Assembly: GCF_030867145.1 (NCBI RefSeq)
Contig: NC_134443.1
Location: 2,976,001 to 3,040,000, forward strand
DNA: 64,000 nucleotides
Direction: 5' to 3'
Source: Opisthocomus hoazin
Taxonomy: Eukaryota; Chordata; Aves; Opisthocomiformes; Opisthocomidae
A model generated the notes under the pieces. It worked only from the letters and a program-made list of their open reading frames with translations, was not told the origin of the DNA and made no database searches. Every line of letters begins with the position of its first letter. Positions within the stretch are counted from its first letter, which is position 1. This document shows positions 58,841 through 64,000 of the stretch, in pieces. The position numbers were made by a program, and so were the translations under genes.

Positions 58841-59059
58841 ATGACTTACTACTACCAGAACCAGTGTGAGGATCCCTGCTACTCTCCCTGCAACTACGGC
58901 ACTGTGTGTAGATACCAGAGCTACGACTGCAGGAGCCCCTGCGGCTACTGGGGCTACGGTTATCGCGACTGCTACCCCTCCTACAGCTCCCGCTACTGCT
59001 ACCCCTACTCTTCTCGCTACACCCGTAGATACAGCTATGGGAGCTGCTACCCCTGCTAA
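58841..59059 (+). CDS. EDMTF-like Cys/Tyr-rich protein, inverted paralogue of the array genes, 72 aa
   Basis: The protein starts MTYYYQNQCEDPCYSPCNYG, continues CRYQSYDCRSPCGYWGYGYR, then DCYPSYSSRYCYPYSSRYTR, and ends YSYGSCYPC. It is clearly a close paralogue of the 69-aa array proteins. It keeps a doubled CYPxYSSRY segment that they lack, and it stops after the first CYPC. Residue 4 is Tyr where the array has Cys. The acceptor ...CGATATTTTAG (AG 58814-58815) and a leader ending CCGTCGCACCAAG, as in the array genes, precede the ATG. The intron is 58228-58815 and the poly(A) signal ATTAAA is at 59654-59659. It is intact and probably a cornified-layer matrix protein. It may represent the unamplified form, since the array protein is easily derived from it by one internal loss and one end change. 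Confidence 0.9.
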   Translation: MTYYYQNQCEDPCYSPCNYGTVCRYQSYDCRSPCGYWGYGYRDCYPSYSSRYCYPYSSRYTRRYSYGSCYPC

Positions 59060-59679
59060 ATCCAGATGGATTTAGTGGCAAAAAAGGACTGAGAATTAAT
59101 TACCGACTTCACGGCTGCTGTCAAGGGGAGGGTTTGCAGGTGTTCTGAGACCAGGACTGCAACTGAAAGCCGTAGTCTCTTGGAGAGCTCAGTGTTTCTG
59201 TAAAACTTCCTCAACGTTCTTCCAAAATGTTTTGCCTTCCTTTTTCCCTACCAGCTTCTTAACCCTACATGGGTTTGGTGGTGTAAATGAAGCTGGGCTT
59301 AACATGGGTTAACATGGGTAAATAACTTCTTAACTCATTTATATCTTTCCCTGCTAACATTAATGAAATCTAGAGTGCACCTGTACTAGCCTTCCTATGG
59401 ATATGTTTCTTAACTGCTTTTGAAGCTATACCAAAGAAAGAGTAAATCATACGACCTGATTGGTGTCATCAGACTTAAAACAAGTGGAAAAGTTTGAAAA
59501 TGGAAAATGATAGTCAAATGCTACACCTGTAGCAGCAAAAATGGTACCAATGAAGCTGGGAGATTTTCTACAGATATAAATTAACCTCTGTATGCTTTCT
59601 TTCTGCTTCTTCTTTCTGTATGATTTTAGATTGTGACTGTGTGCTTTATTCTTATTAAAAATGTTATAGCATCATTACA

Positions 59680-61590
59680 TGTCCCTGTTTTTCTTTTTCT
59701 GACTTGGATGTACACAGATTTTTGTCCCCTGCTTGATATGTTTCACGGAGATGTACTGCACCCTGGAGCTTTTATGACTGTCAGCTGAGCCTGAGCACAC
59801 ATTTTGCAAACTAGTAACCTGGTAGTATCTCAGAAAATGAAGTCACCCATTCTGGATTTTCCTAGGAAGGATTTGGAAGTATGCTTTTAAATTTGCTTTA
59901 GCCATCACAGTGCATGTGCAGACATTGGACGTAAGAGCACCACATATTAGTGATTTGTAAATGCACAGACTGTCTGCAGGAAAACTGCCTTTAGCTAGAG
60001 AGTAAGCCAAGGAGCTGGAATAAAATCACTTTCTTAAGTGCTTTTGTGCTGGCAGTGTCTGGGACGCTTTCTGGATTTAGAGACCTGATCTGTTACAGAG
60101 CAGAAAAATGCAAATTTTCTGTTCACCTTATTAAGTGTTGGTAAGGACAAGTGTTTGCAAATGTTACTGCAAGGCTCCATTTGACTGACAAAGAAATGAC
60201 GTGAAGTTCCCAGGCGGCACAGTCACACAGTTATTATTAGGGTGAGATCCCTTGACGCAAGTCCGAAGTGACTCTATTATTCATGACTGGAGTACATAAC
60301 TGGCAGCAGTAGTAACCTCTTAATAGTATGATGCTGTAACACTGTCTAGGCTTAAAACAGCTGGTGAAGCGCTTTGAAAACCCTATTAAACCCTAGAACC
60401 TTTATTGTGAATGTGATTGCTGTCCTTTGAACATACACAGCAGCAATCTGAGGGCAGTCTCACAAGGGGAACAGAGCTCAACTGTGCTGCAACAAAAAAT
60501 AGGAGTACAAAATTCACTGAAAACCTTTGCAAGTAAAGCTGTGGGTTACACTTCCAGCAGCTTTCTGGATGGAGCTTTCACATGGCTTCCGAGGAGCTTT
60601 GCTCCTAGGAAAGCACTCCCTGACCTCTGTGCCGGACGTTTCCCGCAGAAGGACAGTGCAAGTCGCTGTTCAATCTGTACCTTGGCATTAAGGTCTATAC
60701 GTTCAGCTGGAACTGGTCATAATTTAAATTTTTCATTAGCTAAATCTATTAAATACAATATGGAAAGTTATGCATCAGTTACTAAGTAAAAACTGGAAAG
60801 TATTACATATCTCAGAGTGCACAAGTAAGAGGCAATGCTATCTTAAAATAATTGCTAATATCTCAGTAGTTCTTCAGACTGTTTATGGACCTAGCTGCTT
60901 TAATAGGAGATCTAGTTAAGAGAAAGTGTTAGAAATTTGTGGATTCACACACACATTTATGTTTGTTCCAGAAAATCTTAAGATTAGACTAGAAAGAAAT
61001 CTAAATTTCTGGGATGAGAAGGTAAAGTAACTAATTGTAGGGTTTGTCAGGGTTGTTTGTACAGGCCCACATTTGAATAAAAACTTTGAAGGCTATAAAA
61101 CCACATTCTGACTAAAGCATATATTCAAACATCTGAACATGTACTTTTGAAGTGACTATTACTCAGTAATGAAGTAACTAACAAGAGCAATAAGCTCTTA
61201 ATAGAGTAATAACACACTATAAATCTATAAAATTGTTATGAGCATCTGAGAAGTGCTTTGAACTTCTCAGGTTACATAGGATGGAAACATGTGGGCACAT
61301 TGTATATTTCTGCTTGAGAAAAGGACTGCAGAGTAACAAAGAAATTCACGGATATTTTTTCCTTCAAAAGCTTCCCCTTACAATGGGGCTAATGGCTGGT
61401 TGGTACTGGCTGTGTGCTACAAGACAAGGCTCTCTATCCCAAGCTGCTGAGCAGCTCACAAACCCTGTTCAGCCACCTAATATTTAGCCCTGTGGCTTGA
61501 GCTTTATTATCAACATACCCCTGGCCAATGCTGAAAATCAGAAGAGCAAACTCATACAAACCAACCAGAAACCAAGTTATTGTTGCAATG
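59680..61590. other. Intergenic between two convergent genes, no gene recognised
   Basis: This spacer separates the 58.8-kb gene (plus) from the beta-keratin (minus). Weak SINE-like words occur (GCGCTTTGAAAACCC near 60368, GCATCTGAGAAGTGCTTTGA near 61241). The 120-codon frame at 60427-60789 shows no family features. Confidence 0.5.
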
Positions 61591-62045
61591 CAGGTTCTTT
61601 AATGTGCATGGAAAATGCAATAGACAGTGATAGCAGGAAATAAAACAACACAGAAACAATGAATTGGAAACACAAAAATCATAAGGGTGGAGCAAGGCAC
61701 AACACAGGGCTCCACTCCAAAGATTCCCCCTTCCTATTGCAGGTTGGGAGTCTCAGAGCCGGGCAGAGCAGGGGAGACTCTCGACCGAGGATGATTGTAG
61801 CTTTGTTTTCTGGCAGATAGAGGGGAAATTTTGGCGGCAACACTGGAAACCCTAAAGCCGTCAGCTGAAGATCTGCAAGGTTCCTCTGTGCAAATAAGCA
61901 AGGACCATAAAGTTCTAGTAGCTGCTTTACCACAGTGGAAAGAGGGGTTGAAAGCTTTGTTCTGCATCTGGTGGTAGAAGACAAGAGGGGCTACTTGTGG
62001 AGACCCCGAGCAGATGCGGCGCTGCACGGCATGGATATCTGGGGT

Positions 62046-62462
62046 TTAGCAGGGCCCGCAGTTGCCATTCAGGTAGCGGTGGCCTCGGGCCCAGCCACCA
62101 TATCCACAACCCCCAAAGCCTCCGTAGCCCCCATAAAGACCGTAGCCTCCATAGCCTCCATAGAGACCGTAGCCTCCATAGCCTCCATAGAGACCGTAGC
62201 CCCCTAAACCACCAAAACCACCACGGCCTCCAAAAGTGCCACCGTAGCCCCCTCCAACGCCGGGGGCTCCCGCTGACCCAACAACGCTGTGCTGCGGGAA
62301 GGAGCTGAGGATGGGCCCAGGGGTGGTGACCACCGAGGGTGGTGGCTGGATCACCACTGTGGAGTCAGGGCACTGCCGCACGCAGGGCTCGTTGCATGTG
62401 TCAGCCAGAGGGGCTGGGGCCGCCACCCCACATGAAGGGACGCACAGGCTGGAGCAGGACAT
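62046..62462 (-). CDS. Beta-keratin (corneous beta-protein), claw/keratinocyte type, 138 aa
   Basis: The protein starts [20 protein letters not shown]. It has the beta-keratin core ([42 protein letters not shown], residues ~23-68). A Gly/Tyr/Leu tail follows with three GLYGGYGGY-type repeats, ending [16 protein letters not shown], an end typical as I recall it of claw and keratinocyte beta-keratins. The core forms the beta-sheet filament and the tail the Gly-rich matrix, with terminal Cys for disulfides. The acceptor ...GCCTTTTCCAG (AG 62484-62485) precedes a 21-base leader, exon 1 ends at 62581, so the intron is only about 97 bases. The TATA box is at 62641-62648 and ATTAAA at 61598-61603. 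The gene is intact. The exact subfamily would need phylogeny. Confidence 0.95.
   Translation of the reverse strand: MSCSSLCVPSCGVAAPAPLADTCNEPCVRQCPDSTVVIQPPPSVVTTPGPILSSFPQHSVVGSAGAPGVGGGYGGTFGGRGGFGGLGGYGLYGGYGGYGLYGGYGGYGLYGGYGGFGGCGYGGWARGHRYLNGNCGPC
62138..62218. repeat. 27-bp tandem repeat in the beta-keratin tail
   Basis: The 27-base unit starting GACCGTAGCCTCCATAGCCT (plus strand) occurs at 62138, at 62165 and, degenerate, at 62192. Each encodes a nine-residue GLYGGYGGY-type repeat. The first two units match exactly, which suggests recent slippage or unequal exchange. Confidence 0.9.
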
Positions 62463-62578
62463 GTTTCAGGCAGGCAAGGATTCCTGGAAAAGGCACCAGG
62501 GGTTAGGCAAGGGTGCAGGAAAGGGACCGCACGAGGGAGGCTGGAGAGATGCCGAAGAGGCTTCCAGGAGCTGAACTT

Positions 62579-62675
62579 ACCCGATTGATCAGGAGAGTCA
62601 AGCAGAGGAAGCTGGATAGAGGGCTGCAAAGTCCTCAGCTCTTTTATACATGTCCCAGACTGCCTGGGGCATTGG
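62579..62675 (-). promoter_or_regulatory. Promoter and exon 1 of the 62-kb beta-keratin
   Basis: On the minus strand: CCAAT (plus ATTGG at 62671-62675), TATAAAAG at 62641-62648, a leader ending TGATCAATCGG, and the donor GTAAGTTC (GT 62579-62580). Confidence 0.83.
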
Positions 62676-62679
62676 CCAA

Positions 62680-64000
62680 GTGGGTGGTGGTGGAAACCCC
62701 AGGTAATGATGAAATCCACTGGACAATCTTCATGACACCAATTTCTTGTGATCTGGGACAATTTTCTGCCTCCTCATTGGCGACACTGGTGTGCAAACAT
62801 GCCCTGGAGGAGAGGTGGTGGGAGGGACAGTCCGTGACACACTACATGAAAGCCAAGGTGTCACTGCAGTAAGTTACCTGACGTCACCAATAAACCCTGA
62901 TCTGTCCCTAATCCCCCCACTTTGCTACATGCCAGGGTCCTGAGCATCTCTCGGAATTGCTTTGCAATCCTGCGCACAGCCATCACGCCTGTCATTACCT
63001 TTTTTTTAAGGGCTGGTAAACAGAGGCATCGAAAGGTTGACAAAGAATCCATCCCACCTGCTTGGGGTGTCTCCAAAGTATCCACCATCTCCCAGTGCTG
63101 ACAAGGTTTAGGGGGCTCTCAGGGGCTAGGGACATCCCTCAGCAGTGGCCATCTCCACACCCTTGCTGGGTATTTTGGGCTTGCAGGTCCCCTCGATGAA
63201 AATGCAGTGAGCAGGCTGACATGCCCGTGCCTGCAGAAAAAGAGGTCACTTGGAGCCGTATCTCCGTGTGGCTGCACCAGTGGGCGGTTCTGGCACAGCC
63301 CTTGCTGCCCAGCTGAGTAATCGAGTCCCTGCAGAGAGGGCTTGGGGAGGACCATGCTATGCCGTGCCCCACCCTACTTCCCCGAGGGCAGGGGCTACTT
63401 CATGGCACCCAGCATGGGCTGGCGCTGGTAATCCCAGGCTGTGAGGTGTGTGCTGGTGGTGTAGAGGACACTAGGCATCGCCCTGCAGCCTCAGGGAAGG
63501 TTTTTCTGCAAAGGCTCCTCCAGCAGAGCTGTGACAAGGTGTCAAAGCTGCTGCGGCCCCAGGCTTCCCTAACTTCATGTCCCAAACACCTTGACTCTCC
63601 AGCCTTGTTCCTGGCACCATCCCACAGAGCACATAAACCCAGCAGGAGCCAGCCACGGTGCTGTTGGTGCTACCCAGTTGGGGATGAGAAATGTCCCTAC
63701 CACTGCCTGGCTGAAGAAGGGCATTACTGGCACGCAGTTGCCACAAGGCAACACTGAGAACGTCCTTGGTGGCCATGGGGGTGGCCCTCGTGCAGGAGCA
63801 CCACAGGATGGGTGGCTCTATCCAGGCCTAGTGCAAGTGGTGGTGGGAAGGTGCAGCATTGTGGGGCTGGTGTGCAGCAATGACCTGGAGGCAACAAGGA
63901 GAAGGTACAGGGAGGTGGAACGGTAATGTGCCCTGGGGCTGTCACCTGGCTGGGAGCACCATGGAGCCCTGTCCAAGCCAGCAGGTACCTTTAAATCAGG
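62680..64000. other. Upstream flank, no gene recognised
   Basis: This is GC-rich sequence upstream of the beta-keratin promoter. A second ATTGG (about 62774) and TGACGTCA at about 62880 could be promoter elements. The frames at 63.2-63.9 kb show no beta-keratin core or EDC-type repeats. Confidence 0.45.

Noticed and set aside
60360-60390. GCGCTTTGAAAACCC as a SINE fragment
   Set aside because: Isolated word-level similarity. The flanks do not follow the MIR order well enough to call.

Overview
The window looks like avian nuclear DNA from the epidermal differentiation complex (EDC), within or next to the corneous beta-protein (beta-keratin) cluster. Three things support this. There are several 3' ends of CR1 LINEs with the typical ATTCTATG-type tails, and LTR-like sequence of avian endogenous retrovirus type. 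There are two beta-keratins that carry the conserved core box. There is also a family of very small Cys/Tyr/Gly-rich proteins, several starting MTF or MTY, that resemble the bird EDMTF group. No species can be named. All recognised genes share the EDC architecture: a TATA box, a short untranslated exon 1, a GT-AG intron, and the whole CDS in exon 2.

Layout. From 1 to 8 kb I see no convincing gene, only transposon remnants (LTR-like, CR1, MIR-like) and a small tandem duplication. A minus-strand Cys/His-rich gene lies at 8.3-8.8 kb, with its promoter at 10.5 kb. A plus-strand, unusually short beta-keratin lies at 16.4 kb. A head-to-head pair of EDMTF-like genes follows: the minus gene at 21.8-22.1 kb has no cysteine, and the plus gene at 25.6-25.9 kb is Gly/Tyr-rich with cysteines. 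A minus-strand gene at 28.7-29.0 kb encodes a protein that is about half Cys plus Tyr. From 32.7 to 57.6 kb there is a tandem array of five units of about 5.35 kb, the last two shortened at their junction. Each unit carries one intact minus-strand 69-aa EDMTF-like gene with its own TATA box, exon 1, intron and poly(A) signal. The last copy stands head to head with a plus-strand paralogue at 58.8 kb. A minus-strand claw/keratinocyte-type beta-keratin at 62.0-62.5 kb closes the window.

How the genes work together (family knowledge plus inference). The products are probably structural proteins of terminally differentiating keratinocytes in scale, claw, beak or feather. Beta-keratins form filaments. 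The Cys/Tyr/Gly-rich proteins would be matrix or cross-linking partners joined by disulfides. The array would raise the dosage of one such protein.

The most notable observations are the near-identity of neighbouring array units, the C-terminal extension shared by the array copies but absent from the inverted paralogue, and an orphan plus-strand promoter-like block at 32.2-32.4 kb. That block suggests an ancestral head-to-head gene pair that was duplicated several times.
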